Below, one piece after another: positions 24,964 through 33,578 of a DNA stretch of 64,000 bases. The stretch is taken from the NCBI RefSeq assembly GCF_001457415.1, contig NZ_LN881721.1, forward strand, positions 310,001 through 374,000, written 5' to 3'. Both the position numbers and the translations under genes were made by a program. The number at the start of each line of letters is the position of its first letter. Within the stretch, counting starts at the first letter, position 1. The notes beneath the pieces are model-generated. The model did not search any database. It was not told the DNA's origin and saw only the letters and a program-made list of their open reading frames with translations. Source of the DNA: Gorillibacterium timonense (GTDB lineage: Bacteria > Bacillota > Bacilli > Paenibacillales > NBRC-103111).

Positions 24964-25395
24964 TGAAAAACTCCTTTACGCGTTAAATGTCAATTATCAT
25001 AACATAAGAATAGCATCCTTCCTGTGAAAACAAAAGCAATGGTTTGTGAAAAAAATTGGTTATCAGCGAGCCACAGCTTTTCGGCCTTCCCGCTTTACCG
25101 AATGTAAGTCATGCGGCTAACGGCCTATATCCCTCCCTCATAAGCTTGGCTATTGCGTTACGAGGTTCTGCCATCTTCCTTCGAATAGGAAGATTCCCCC
25201 CTGGACATACTGTCAAATGCATGAAAAAGACGTATGATTTAACTCCAATCCGTAAGCAACGATAGGATAATCAGAGGGGCGATGGCAGAATATATGACAA
25301 AAAAACAATTTTTCTATTGAAAAAGCATATTTTTCGGAATATAGTAGAGAGGTATGAGTTTGCTTTACATTACATGAAATCGGGGGCATTGGCGT
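24964..25395. other. 432-bp intergenic region with a promoter for the nucleoside importer
   Basis: This divergent region holds the sigma-A promoter at 25317-25345 and one modest hairpin (ATCTTCC at 25173-25179 with GGAAGAT at 25188-25194) without a T run. I recognise no riboswitch class in it; the conserved cores of purine and preQ1 aptamers are not present. Short open frames here lack ribosome sites. Confidence 0.5.
25317..25345 (+). promoter_or_regulatory. Sigma-A promoter of the BMP-type importer
   Basis: TTGAAA at 25317-25322, a 17-bp spacer, and TATAGT at 25340-25345, about 45 bp before the start codon at 25396. Confidence 0.7.
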
Positions 25396-26490
25396 ATGAA
25401 AAAAGGCTTAATCTCAGTAATGGTTCTTGCTTTGGTACTGACTCTCGTCGCAGGTTGCGGCAAGAAGGAAGAAGGCGGCAGCGGAGCAAAATCCGACCTT
25501 AAAGTAGGGATGGTTACCGACGCAGGGACGATCGACGACAAGTCCTTCAACCAAGGCACCTGGGAAGGTATCGAAAAAGCAAAGAAAGACCTCGGAATTA
25601 GCGACAAGTACATCAAGCCGAACGGAACGACTGAAGCCGAATATATCAAGGAAATCGGCAACCTGTATGACGCCGGCTACAAGTTCATCGTAACGCCGGG
25701 CTTCAAGTTCTCCTCTGCGATCTTCAATGCACAAGACAAGTACACGGACGCGAAGTTCGTTCTGATCGACGCCGCTCCGAACTCTGGTAAAGAAGGCGCT
25801 TCTGACGTTGTCAAAGAAAACACCGTATCCGTCTTCTTCGCCGAGCAAGAATCCGGCTTCATCGCTGGCGTTGCTGCTGCCGTTCAAATCAAGGAAGGCG
25901 AAGCAGGCTTCATCGGCGGTATGGAAATTCCGGCTCCTCAAAAGTTCAACTGGGGCTTCCAACAAGGCCTGCAGTACGCAAATGACAACTACGGAACGAA
26001 AATCACCATCAAGCCGGAAAACGTTGTTTACCAAGGATCTTTCGATAATGTCGCAGCTGGCGGACAACTTGCCGCTCAAATGTTCGACCGCGGCGTGAAG
26101 TTCATCTTCACCGCAGCAGGCGGCGTAGGCGTAGGCGCTATCAACGAAGCCAAGTCCCGTGCGGAAGCCGGTAAAGAAGCTTGGATCATCGGCGTAGACA
26201 GCGACCAATACAATGATGGCAAATACGGCGATTCCTCCAAGTCCATTATCTTGACCTCCGCTGTCAAGAAGGTCGACCAAGCAACCTACGATATCATCAA
26301 AGACGAGATCGACGGCAAATTCCCGGGCGGACAAACCCTCGTGTTCGACGCCAAGAACGACGGCGTAGGCATCCCGGCTGAAAACCCGAACCTGTCCGAC
26401 GACGCAACTGCCAAAGCCAAAGAAGTTACCGAGAAAATTAAATCCGGCGACATCAAAGTTGCTGCTGAACAAGGTAGCCTGATCAAGTAA
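25396..26490 (+). CDS. BMP-family nucleoside-binding lipoprotein
   Basis: A 364-residue lipoprotein with signal peptide and lipobox VAGC (cysteine 21). The mature part has the BMP/Med signature: KVGMVTDAGTIDDKSFNQGT followed by WEGIEKAK, YKFIVTPGFKFSSAIF, and a PNSGK/VKENTVSVFFAEQESGF segment. Family members bind nucleosides outside the cell for NupOPQ-type ABC importers. The three following genes are exactly such an ATPase and permease pair. Codon use is strongly biased (many GAA, AAG, GGC, ATC), as in highly expressed genes. A terminator follows directly, which lets this subunit be made in excess. Confidence 0.92.
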   Translation: MKKGLISVMVLALVLTLVAGCGKKEEGGSGAKSDLKVGMVTDAGTIDDKSFNQGTWEGIEKAKKDLGISDKYIKPNGTTEAEYIKEIGNLYDAGYKFIVTPGFKFSSAIFNAQDKYTDAKFVLIDAAPNSGKEGASDVVKENTVSVFFAEQESGFIAGVAAAVQIKEGEAGFIGGMEIPAPQKFNWGFQQGLQYANDNYGTKITIKPENVVYQGSFDNVAAGGQLAAQMFDRGVKFIFTAAGGVGVGAINEAKSRAEAGKEAWIIGVDSDQYNDGKYGDSSKSIILTSAVKKVDQATYDIIKDEIDGKFPGGQTLVFDAKNDGVGIPAENPNLSDDATAKAKEVTEKIKSGDIKVAAEQGSLIK

Positions 26491-26532
26491 TCTTACCTTG
26501 CTCTATAGAGAGTACGGATATGGATTTCTTAA

Positions 26533-26560
26533 AAAGACGGAAGCTTCCGTCTTTTTTTTC
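26533..26560 (+). terminator. Intrinsic terminator after the binding-protein gene
   Basis: The palindrome GACGGAAGCTTCCGTC at 26536-26551 is flanked by A and followed by a run of eight T. Partial read-through would supply the downstream ATPase and permease genes. Confidence 0.9.
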
Positions 26561-26655
26561 TCCATCTGTGAGCCAAGCCCCAAATTACCGATAAACGGTT
26601 ATCCTTGTTGTCATTGGGAAAGTGTAAGAATAAGGAGTCAGATTTGACTGGCTGA

Positions 26656-26686
26656 TGCTGTCCCGCAGGAAGAAGGCGGGACGGCA
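26656..26686 (+). other. Strong GC-rich hairpin in the leader of the importer ATPase gene
   Basis: TGCTGTCCCGC at 26656-26666 pairs with GCGGGACGGCA at 26676-26686 (10 Watson-Crick pairs plus one G-U) across a nine-base loop. No T run follows. It lies about 95 bp before the start of the ATPase gene and may stabilise or regulate the downstream part of the message; role unknown. Confidence 0.5.
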
Positions 26687-26780
26687 CGGCCATTTTGCCG
26701 GACATGCACGTCAGCTTGTCGTTTGCCCATCAATGCCAAGCTGCCTACTTATTATCCTTGTCCAAAAGGAGAAGCTTTCT

Positions 26781-28304
26781 ATGGGATATGTGGTTGAAAT
26801 GATTAACATCCGCAAGGAGTTTCCAGGCGTCGTTGCGAACGACGATATCACCCTGTGTCTGGAAAAAGGTGAAATTCACGCCCTCCTTGGCGAAAACGGC
26901 GCCGGAAAATCGACGCTCATGAGTATTCTGTTCGGGATGTACCAGCCCGATCGGGGGCATATTGTCGTTCGTGGCAAAGAGACGAAAATCACCAACCCGA
27001 ATGTAGCGAATGACCTCGGGATTGGGATGGTTCACCAGCATTTCAAGCTGGTCGGCAATTTCACGGTTACGGAGAACATCATTCTCGGCTCCGAGCTCCG
27101 CAAGGGGCCTGTGCTTGATTTGAAGAGCGCAGCTAAGCGGGTCGAGGCTTTGTCCAAGCAGTATGGATTGAATGTAGATCCGTATGCCAAGATCGAAAAC
27201 ATCTCCGTTGGCATGCAGCAACGGGTGGAAATTATGAAGATGCTGTACCGCGATGCCGAGATTCTCATCTTCGACGAGCCGACGGCGGTCCTCACTCCGC
27301 AGGAAATCGAAGAACTGATGAAGATCATGCGCAACCTGATCAAGGAAGGCAAATCCATCGTAGTCATCACGCACAAGCTGAAGGAAATCAAAGCTGTTGC
27401 GGATCGCTGCACGGTTATTCGCCGGGGTAAGACGATCGGAACGGTTGAAGTGGCTTCTACGAGCGAGCAAGCGATGGCGGAGATGATGGTCGGTCGCAAC
27501 GTTTCCTTTAAAGTGGACAAGAAGCCCGCTTCCCCGAGAGATACCGTTCTCAAGCTGGAGAATCTGAATGTTCGCAACAGCAAAAAGGTTCTTGGCCTTG
27601 CCGACTTCTCCTTGGAGGTCCGTGCAGGTGAAATCGTCGGGATCGCCGGTGTCGAGGGCAACGGGCAGTCGGAGCTGGTGGAAGCGATTACGGGGCTGCG
27701 CAAGCTGGAATCCGGCGTCATCTCCTACAACGGTCATGACATCTCCAAGCTGAGCATACGCGAACGAATCTACGAAGGCATCGGCCACATTCCCGAAGAC
27801 CGCCAGCGGCGGGGACTCGTCCTCGATTACACGCTCGAGGAGAATATGGTCCTTCAGGTTTACAATAAGAAACCCTTCGCCAAGGGGGGCATTCTTCGCC
27901 GCCAAGCGATCCGAACCTATGCCGATAAGATTCTGAAGAGCTTTGACGTTCGTTCCGGACAAGGGCCGATCTCTATCGTGCGTTCCCTCTCCGGAGGCAA
28001 TCAGCAGAAGGCCATCATCGGACGGGAGATCGAGCTCGATCCGAACCTTCTGATCGCAGTCCAACCGACCCGTGGTCTCGACGTCGGCTCCATCGAATAT
28101 ATCCATAAGCGGCTCATTGAGCAGCGGGACAAGGGCAAGGCCGTTCTGCTCATCTCCCTGGAGCTGGACGAAATCCTGAATGTATCGGACCGCATTGCCG
28201 TATTGAACCACGGCCAACTGGTCGGCGAGGTTGTCGCCGCCGAGACGAACGAGAATGAAATCGGACTGATGATGGCCGGCGTGCAGAGGGGAGAAGGAGC
28301 ATGA
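26781..28304 (+). CDS. nupO: Nucleoside ABC importer ATPase, NupO/YufO type
   Basis: A 507-residue ATPase with two fused nucleotide-binding domains. The ATG at 26781 has AAAGGAG ten bases upstream; earlier in-frame starts lie in the leader hairpin. First domain: LLGENGAGKSTLMSI, signature ISVGMQQRVEI, Walker B ILIFDEPTAVL, switch VITHKL. Second domain: GIAGVEGNGQSELVEAITG (degenerate Walker A, usual in this family), signature SLSGGNQQKAIIGRE and VQPTRGLDVG. Adjacent genes encode both permeases; the stop overlaps the next start. It energises nucleoside uptake with the BMP-type lipoprotein. Confidence 0.92.
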   Translation: MGYVVEMINIRKEFPGVVANDDITLCLEKGEIHALLGENGAGKSTLMSILFGMYQPDRGHIVVRGKETKITNPNVANDLGIGMVHQHFKLVGNFTVTENIILGSELRKGPVLDLKSAAKRVEALSKQYGLNVDPYAKIENISVGMQQRVEIMKMLYRDAEILIFDEPTAVLTPQEIEELMKIMRNLIKEGKSIVVITHKLKEIKAVADRCTVIRRGKTIGTVEVASTSEQAMAEMMVGRNVSFKVDKKPASPRDTVLKLENLNVRNSKKVLGLADFSLEVRAGEIVGIAGVEGNGQSELVEAITGLRKLESGVISYNGHDISKLSIRERIYEGIGHIPEDRQRRGLVLDYTLEENMVLQVYNKKPFAKGGILRRQAIRTYADKILKSFDVRSGQGPISIVRSLSGGNQQKAIIGREIELDPNLLIAVQPTRGLDVGSIEYIHKRLIEQRDKGKAVLLISLELDEILNVSDRIAVLNHGQLVGEVVAAETNENEIGLMMAGVQRGEGA

Positions 28305-29425
28305 GAAAAGCAATCGTATCCCTGCTTGCCATCGTGCTAGGCCTTTTGGCCGGAGCTCTATTGATGGCTCTTACCGGGCATGACCCGATTGAAGGGTACC
28401 GGTATTTGATATCGGGCGGCCTTAAGAACCGCGAGCGTATTGGTAATACCCTAGCGACAGCCACGCCCTTGATCTTTACCGGACTGTCCCTCGCTTTTTC
28501 CTTCCGGACTGGGCTGTTCAACATCGGCGCACCCGGCCAAATGCTGTTCGGCGGATTTTGCGCGACGGCCGTCGGCTTGACCTTCGATCTGCCGCGTGCT
28601 CTGCTCCTGATCGTGATGATCCTCGCGGGCTTCATCGGCGGAGCGCTCTGGGCGTTCATTCCCGGTATTCTGAAGGCCAAGTTTAACGTGCATGAGGTCG
28701 TTTCGACGATCATGATGAACTGGTCTTGTTATTGGATCGTCTATTACGGTGTTCCTGCTTATTTCAAGGGGCCTTCCCTGGAGACGGAATCCCGGCTTCT
28801 GCCGGATAAGGCTTCGCTTAAGACTCCGTTCATGACGGATTTGTTCAATGGCTCTTACGTCAACTTGGGCTTGATTCTGGCCATTGTTGCCGTCATCGTG
28901 GTTGGCTTCATCATCAATAAGACGACGCTCGGCTATGAGCTGAAGGCGGTCGGCTTCAACCGGGATGCGGCGGAATACGCCGGTATCGCGGTCAACCGCG
29001 GCATCATCACCTCGATGCTCATCTCCGGCGGACTGGCTGGTCTCGGTGGGGTCGCCCAATATGCCGGGAACGCGTCCAATATCCAGATCGGCTTGCTGCC
29101 TTCGCAAGGCTTCGATGGCATCGCCGTCGCCTTACTCGGGGCGAGTGCTCCTGTAGGCGTTCTTCTCTCCGCGATCTTCTTCGGTATCCTGTATTCCGGG
29201 CGCGGCTTCATGAACGCCATGACGGACATCCCTCCTGAAATTGCGGATACGATCATTGCGATCATCATCTATTTTGCCGCGACGAGTGTCCTGTTCGAAC
29301 GCTTGATCAGTTGGCTGAAAAAGCGCCGTGGCGGCAAGGCTGAGCAGCCTGGCAATCCGCCAAAACCGGACGAACCGGTGAGCCAAGCGGAAGAAGTCAA
29401 AAACGTGGGAAGGGTGGGTGAGTAA
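28301..29425 (+). CDS. nupP: Nucleoside ABC importer permease, NupP/YufP type
   Basis: A 374-residue membrane protein of the BPD_transp_2 family. The ATG overlaps the ATPase stop by four bases. About nine helices; family landmarks are PLIFTGLSLAFSFRTGLFNI with GAPGQMLFGGF after it, then NVHEVVSTIMMNW, and GLGGVAQYAGNASN with QGFDGIAVALLG later. A charged C-terminal tail (KKRRGGKAEQPGNPPKPDEP) is longer than usual. It forms the channel together with the next gene's product. Confidence 0.92.
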   Translation: MRKAIVSLLAIVLGLLAGALLMALTGHDPIEGYRYLISGGLKNRERIGNTLATATPLIFTGLSLAFSFRTGLFNIGAPGQMLFGGFCATAVGLTFDLPRALLLIVMILAGFIGGALWAFIPGILKAKFNVHEVVSTIMMNWSCYWIVYYGVPAYFKGPSLETESRLLPDKASLKTPFMTDLFNGSYVNLGLILAIVAVIVVGFIINKTTLGYELKAVGFNRDAAEYAGIAVNRGIITSMLISGGLAGLGGVAQYAGNASNIQIGLLPSQGFDGIAVALLGASAPVGVLLSAIFFGILYSGRGFMNAMTDIPPEIADTIIAIIIYFAATSVLFERLISWLKKRRGGKAEQPGNPPKPDEPVSQAEEVKNVGRVGE

Positions 29426-29427
29426 TC

Positions 29428-30381
29428 ATGTGGGATACGATTGCGAACATCTTCCCGTATGCGATTGTCTATACCATCCCTCTGCTCATAACAGCGCTCG
29501 GAGCCTTGTTCAGTGAACGAAGCGGCGTGGTCAACATCGGGCTGGAGGGGTTGATGATTGTCGGCGCCTTCGCCGGCGCCTTCACCATCAACAAGCTTCA
29601 GCAGCAGTTTCCTGGGCAACAATGGACCCTCTGGGTCGGCCTTGTCGCCGCCTTTGTGATCGGAATCCTGTTCTCTCTGCTGCATGCCTTCGCCAGCATC
29701 AACCTGAGTGCGAACCAGGTAATTTCGGGTACGGCCATCAACATGGTAGCGGGCTCGCTTACCGTGTTCTTGTCCCGGAACATTACGGGCAGCGGCAACA
29801 TCCGGATCGTTCAGGGCTTTAGCAAGTTCGATATTCCTTACCTGTCCGATATTCCGATCATCGGGCGTCTGTTCTTCAGCCAGACGTATTGGACAACCTG
29901 GTTTATCTTGTTGGTTCTTTTGTTCAGCTCCTTCCTGCTGTTCAAGACCCGCTTCGGTCTGCGCCTGCGCGCCTGCGGCGAGCATCCGCATGCGGCGGAA
30001 GCAGCCGGCGTCAGCGTACGGAAGATGCGGTACATGGGTGTCATGATCTCCGGAGGCTTTTCCGGTCTTGGCGGAGCGATCATCATTGCCACATACTCCG
30101 GGGAGTTTAACGGCAGTGTAGCCGGCCTCGGCTTCCTGGCGCTGGCCGCGCTCATCTTCGGACAGTGGAAACCGCTCGGCGTGTTGGCGGCAACCTTCTT
30201 CTTCGGCTTTGCCAGTACCATCGCCAACGTGTCTCAGGTTATTCCGTCCTTCCAGGTCATTCCTTCCGTGATCCTGAAGGTGTTCCCGTATGTCGTGACC
30301 CTGATCGCGCTCGTGCTCTTCTCCAAGTCGTCTCAAGCGCCCAAGGCATCCGGCGAGCCATTCGATTCCGGCAAACGGTAA
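29428..30381 (+). CDS. nupQ: Nucleoside ABC importer permease, NupQ/YufQ type
   Basis: A 317-residue permease two bases after the stop of its partner, with GGGTGAG as ribosome site inside the partner's end. Landmarks of the family: ALFSERSGVVNIGLEGLMIV, the INLSANQVISGTAINM stretch, FGLRLRACGEHPHAAEAAG, and GAIIIATYSGEFNGSVAGLG with FLALAALIFG after it. Last gene of the importer operon; a terminator follows. Confidence 0.92.
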   Translation: MWDTIANIFPYAIVYTIPLLITALGALFSERSGVVNIGLEGLMIVGAFAGAFTINKLQQQFPGQQWTLWVGLVAAFVIGILFSLLHAFASINLSANQVISGTAINMVAGSLTVFLSRNITGSGNIRIVQGFSKFDIPYLSDIPIIGRLFFSQTYWTTWFILLVLLFSSFLLFKTRFGLRLRACGEHPHAAEAAGVSVRKMRYMGVMISGGFSGLGGAIIIATYSGEFNGSVAGLGFLALAALIFGQWKPLGVLAATFFFGFASTIANVSQVIPSFQVIPSVILKVFPYVVTLIALVLFSKSSQAPKASGEPFDSGKR

Positions 30382-30429
30382 GTCTTGGAGCCCAGCTTTC
30401 AAGCAGTACGCGGACAACGTACTGGCTTT

Positions 30430-30476
30430 AACCGTTCCGCAAGGGCCTGGAGACAGGGATTGCGGAGCGGTTTTTT
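30430..30476 (+). terminator. Intrinsic terminator of the nucleoside importer operon
   Basis: AACCGTTCCGCAA at 30430-30442 pairs with TTGCGGAGCGGTT at 30460-30472 with one mismatch, followed by a T run. Confidence 0.88.
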
Positions 30477-30518
30477 AATTATTTTTTGGTGCAAATGTGA
30501 AAAAAGCTGTCATACCTG

Positions 30519-30546
30519 TTGCCATGAAGGAAAAATATGATACTAT
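30519..30546 (+). promoter_or_regulatory. Candidate promoter ahead of the second riboswitch
   Basis: TTGCCA at 30519-30524, a 16-bp spacer and TACTAT at 30541-30546. Position and spacing fit a start of transcription shortly before the aptamer. Confidence 0.5.
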
Positions 30547-30602
30547 AAAACTAGTAATACGTTTTGAATGATTCATAGAATGAATCGGCAAATTCGACAA
30601 GC

Positions 30603-30690
30603 TTCACGATAATGGCAAACCTATCGAAAGATAGGGACGCAAAGCTATAGGGCCTTCCCGTCATAGACGGATGGTAGCCAGCTACCGAAA
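30603..30690 (+). promoter_or_regulatory. c-di-GMP-I (GEMM-I) riboswitch ahead of the transglutaminase gene
   Basis: Aptamer features: GGCAAACCTATCGAAAGATA with GAAA tetraloop, the invariant GACGCAAAGC at 30636-30645, CTATAGGGCC, a variable hairpin, and GGTAGCCAGCTACC at 30673-30686 as the 3' element. The core is nearly the same as the riboswitch at 15228. The ribosome site GAAAGGGG follows within three bases of the aptamer and the start is at 30704, so control at translation start is likely; T7 after GGGGC leaves a terminator possible. Confidence 0.9.
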
Positions 30691-30703
30691 GGGGCTTTTT
30701 TTG

Positions 30704-31522
30704 ATGAAAAAACTACTGATGATCGCTTCTCTCACCCTCTTCACCGCCGCTGCGACACTCCAGCCGATCACGGCAGCACCGGTTCAAGCCGCTGCATCCG
30801 AAGCGTCGTGGCTGAACAAGGACGCAGCCAGCCGCGGAGTAATCGCGGTGCGCTATTCGATCAAAAGCGGAGTTGACACGAAGCTGATGGTCACCAAGGG
30901 CGAGACAAGCTACACCTATAATTTGACGACCTCCGGGCAAACCTTCCCGTTGCAGCTCGGTAACGGAGATTATCAGGTCTCTGTTCTTGAGCAAGCGAGC
31001 GGCACCAAATACCGTCAAGTAAAGAAAGAAACCGTGAACGTCAAGCTGGACGATGCCAACGCCGTGTTCCTGAACTCGATCCAGAATGTCCGGTGGCAGA
31101 CGAACGGCAACGCAGCCAAGCTCGCAGAAGAGCTGACCAAGTCGGCCAAGACGGATGAAGAGAAAGCCAAAGCGATCTATTCCTACATCATCAAAAAAAT
31201 CAATTATGACAATAAGCTGGCCGCGTCCGGAGTCACCTCGGATTACCTGCCCGATGCGGATCGCACCTTGTCCACCAGCAAGGGCATCTGCTATGATTAC
31301 GCTTCTCTGTATGCCGTCATGCTGCGGAGCCAGAAAATCCCCGCCAAGCTTATGATGGGCACCAGTTCCTATGTGAAAGAGTATCACGCTTGGAACGAAG
31401 TCCTGCTGAACGGCAAGTGGGTGACGGTCGATACGACGGTTGACGCAAGCAAGGCAGGCGCCACCGCTCAAAAAGACTTCGTCAAGGACAGCTCCAAGTA
31501 CAAAGTCGCCAAAGTATACTAA
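30704..31522 (+). CDS. Exported transglutaminase-like cysteine protein
   Basis: A 272-residue secreted protein. Signal peptide about residues 1-30 (cleavage near AAPVQAA). After a beta-rich N-terminal region (TKLMVTKGETSYTYNLTTSG) comes a transglutaminase-like domain with a full triad: cysteine in SKGICYDYASLYAVMLR, histidine in EYHAWNEVLLNGKW and aspartate in VTVDTTVD. Bacterial proteins of this type act as cell-surface peptidases or cross-linkers; the true reaction is not known. The AAAGGGG site directly follows the c-di-GMP aptamer, so expression probably answers to c-di-GMP, in line with a surface or biofilm role. Own terminator at 31544. Confidence 0.85.
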   Translation: MKKLLMIASLTLFTAAATLQPITAAPVQAAASEASWLNKDAASRGVIAVRYSIKSGVDTKLMVTKGETSYTYNLTTSGQTFPLQLGNGDYQVSVLEQASGTKYRQVKKETVNVKLDDANAVFLNSIQNVRWQTNGNAAKLAEELTKSAKTDEEKAKAIYSYIIKKINYDNKLAASGVTSDYLPDADRTLSTSKGICYDYASLYAVMLRSQKIPAKLMMGTSSYVKEYHAWNEVLLNGKWVTVDTTVDASKAGATAQKDFVKDSSKYKVAKVY

Positions 31523-31543
31523 AAGCTCAATCCGAAGAGACCG

Positions 31544-31570
31544 GACCCGCTGATCACAGCGGGTCTTCTT
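31544..31570 (+). terminator. Intrinsic terminator
   Basis: GACCCGCTG at 31544-31552 and CAGCGGGTC at 31557-31565 with a four-base loop and TTCTTATT after it. Confidence 0.8.
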
Positions 31571-31686
31571 ATTTGCGGAAAAGGGATTTAGATGAAGTCT
31601 TCACCTGAAGAGGGGCAGCTTTAACGGAAGGAGAAATTCGGATATACTGGGGGAAGCTACCGGGAAACCGGAGGGGAGGATATTCC

Positions 31687-32559
31687 GTGACGCAATCCTT
31701 GCAGGGGAAAATCGCTCTTGTGGCGGGAGCCACGAGAGGAGCTGGCCGTGCGATCGCCGAATGTTTGGGCGAAGCGGGGGCGACGGTTTATGTGACCGGC
31801 CGAAGCACCCGGGAGGGCAGCTCTGAGATGAATCGCCGAGAGACCATCGAGGAAACGGCGGAAAGAGTCGAAGCAAAGGGCGGCAAAGCCATTGCCGTCA
31901 AGGTCGACCACACCGTGGAAGAAGAAGTGGCGGGGCTGTTCAGGAAGATCGCGGAGGAGCAGGAAGGTCGGCTGGACATCCTCATCAATGATATCTGGGG
32001 AGGCGACCCACTGACGCAGTGGGGAGTTCCCTTTTGGCAGCATGACTTGCATAACGGATTGCGCATCCAGAAGCAGGCGGTTCATACGCATATGATCAAC
32101 AGCTTCTATGCGGCTCCGCTCATGACCGCACGGAAGGAAGGCTTGATCGTCGAGGTGACGGACGGAGTCGGTTATCATTACCGGGGCAATCTCTATTACA
32201 GCCTGGCCAAGATCTCGGGTGTGCATCTCGCTGAAGCGATGGCAAGCGATCTGAAAGAACATCATGTGACCGCCGTAGCGGTAACGCCGGGCTTTCTCCG
32301 TTCGGAAGCGATGCTGGAGTTGTTTGGCGTGACGGAAGAGACTTGGCGGGACGGAGCGAAGCAGGACGTCCATTTCCTGCAGTCGGAGACGCCTTATTTC
32401 GTCGGGAGAGCGATCGCAAGCCTGGCCGCCGATCCCGACCATTTTGCTCGAACGGGCCAAAGCTTGAGCAGCTGGGGCTTGTCTGACGTATACGGCTTTA
32501 CCGATATCGACGGGTCCAAGCCTCATTGGGGAAGGTACGCCGAGACATTAGGGCTATAA
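31687..32559 (+). CDS. Short-chain dehydrogenase/reductase
   Basis: A 290-residue classical SDR. GTG start with GGAGGGGAGG upstream. Cofactor motif ALVAGATRGAGRAIAECLG (TGxxxGxG variant with AGATRGAGR), NTDxxx region DILINDIWGG, and the catalytic YYSLAKISG (Tyr/Lys pair YSLAK). A serine is not obvious at the usual place (EVTDGVGYHYRG). The insertion IWGGDPLTQWGVPFWQHDLHN and the C-terminal SDVYGFTDIDGS match a subgroup of SDRs often found singly in Gram-positives. Substrate unknown. Convergent with the AraC gene at 32601. Confidence 0.85.
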   Translation: MTQSLQGKIALVAGATRGAGRAIAECLGEAGATVYVTGRSTREGSSEMNRRETIEETAERVEAKGGKAIAVKVDHTVEEEVAGLFRKIAEEQEGRLDILINDIWGGDPLTQWGVPFWQHDLHNGLRIQKQAVHTHMINSFYAAPLMTARKEGLIVEVTDGVGYHYRGNLYYSLAKISGVHLAEAMASDLKEHHVTAVAVTPGFLRSEAMLELFGVTEETWRDGAKQDVHFLQSETPYFVGRAIASLAADPDHFARTGQSLSSWGLSDVYGFTDIDGSKPHWGRYAETLGL

Positions 32560-32600
32560 AGGGAGCGGTCCTCGAAGCGATGGATTATCTGCATTGTCAG

Positions 32601-33461
32601 CTAGGCATCGGCAAGCGGGACGAACGATTCCCTGTACTGCCGCGGAGACAATCCGAAGAGCTGCTTGAACATACGCGAGAACAAGAGAGGGTCCTTGTAG
32701 CCGACCGAGAAGGATACCTCCTTCACCGACAGAGCGGTGCCGCGCAGAAGCTCAGACGCTTTGTCGAGCCGATACTTCAGCAGGTATTGCTGAGGGGAGA
32801 TGCCCGTCTCGTCCTTAAATAAGCGTGACAGGTACTTGCGGCTGAGGCCTAGATCTGCCGCCAGTTCCTCCACCGTGACCCCCCGGGAATAGTTCACATC
32901 GACATACTCCATGGCGCGAGCCGCATAGATTTTGCGGCGGCTTTCCGGCGGTCGAGACCCGGAGCGTTCCCCGCTCGCTTCATCGAGAAGGGTTGCCATA
33001 AGCTGAAAAAAGGCGGAGGTGATGCGAAGCTCCCTGCTCTCTCCGGGATAATCGGCATCGCGCACCTGCCGAAAGCAGCTCGGGAGCTGTGTGTCAGTGC
33101 CAGCGTTGAACACCGGATTTGCGGCGGAGAGGCCGGCAAGAGCAAGATAGGCCTCGGTATAAGTGCCATGAAAGGCAACCCAGGATTGCACCCAGGGATT
33201 GGCCTCGTCGGCTTCGTAGGAGAAGACGACACCCGGGCACACGAGAAAGCCTTGCCCCGCGGTTAGAGGATAGACCTCTCCAAGGCAGCGAAAGACCCCT
33301 TGACCGCTGTGAATGTAAAAAATTTTGTAATGATCCTTCACGGCCGGTCCCCACGAGGCCCCGGGGGAACAGCGTTCCGATCCGTAATAATAAAAATGCA
33401 AATCGACAGGCGCATGCGATTGCCTCGGCAAAACCGTACAGCGTTCCATGGCGGAAGCCAC
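32601..33461 (-). CDS. AraC-family transcriptional regulator with cupin sensor
   Basis: A 286-residue regulator. Residues about 15-155 form an AraC-type cupin ligand-binding domain (DHYKIFYIHSGQGVFRCLGE, GQGFLVCPGVVFSYEADEAN, and a PWVQSWVAFHG stretch). The C-terminal 100 residues hold two helix-turn-helix units: VTVEELAADLGLSRKYLSRLF and LSVKEVSFSVGYKDPLLFSRMF. This MsmR-like architecture commonly controls sugar utilisation. It is divergent from the aldo/keto reductase gene at 33579, a possible target. Confidence 0.88.
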   Translation of the reverse strand: MASAMERCTVLPRQSHAPVDLHFYYYGSERCSPGASWGPAVKDHYKIFYIHSGQGVFRCLGEVYPLTAGQGFLVCPGVVFSYEADEANPWVQSWVAFHGTYTEAYLALAGLSAANPVFNAGTDTQLPSCFRQVRDADYPGESRELRITSAFFQLMATLLDEASGERSGSRPPESRRKIYAARAMEYVDVNYSRGVTVEELAADLGLSRKYLSRLFKDETGISPQQYLLKYRLDKASELLRGTALSVKEVSFSVGYKDPLLFSRMFKQLFGLSPRQYRESFVPLADA

Positions 33462-33578
33462 CTCTGAATGAATTAGAATGTGGACATTATACTATAGAGT
33501 GCGGACATGAGGATATGCCTTTTTCCACACGGGAGGGGTATAATGGAGGCGTATTCACAAGAAGAAGGAGAGGAATCC

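Noticed and set aside
24990..25060. Possible Rex sites (TTGTGA) ahead of the dehydrogenase gene
   Set aside because: Only half-sites; no TTCACAA partner at the right distance.
25056..25260. Possible purine or preQ1 riboswitch ahead of the nucleoside importer
   Set aside because: The conserved aptamer cores of these classes are not present; only one modest hairpin was found.
26745..28313. Open frame of 522 codons opposite the importer ATPase
   Set aside because: Antisense of a gene with complete Walker and signature motifs; long only because of codon bias.
31657..32526. Long open frame (289 codons) opposite the SDR gene
   Set aside because: It is the antisense shadow of a clear SDR with cofactor and YxxxK motifs; the shadow translation has no recognisable pattern and no ribosome site.
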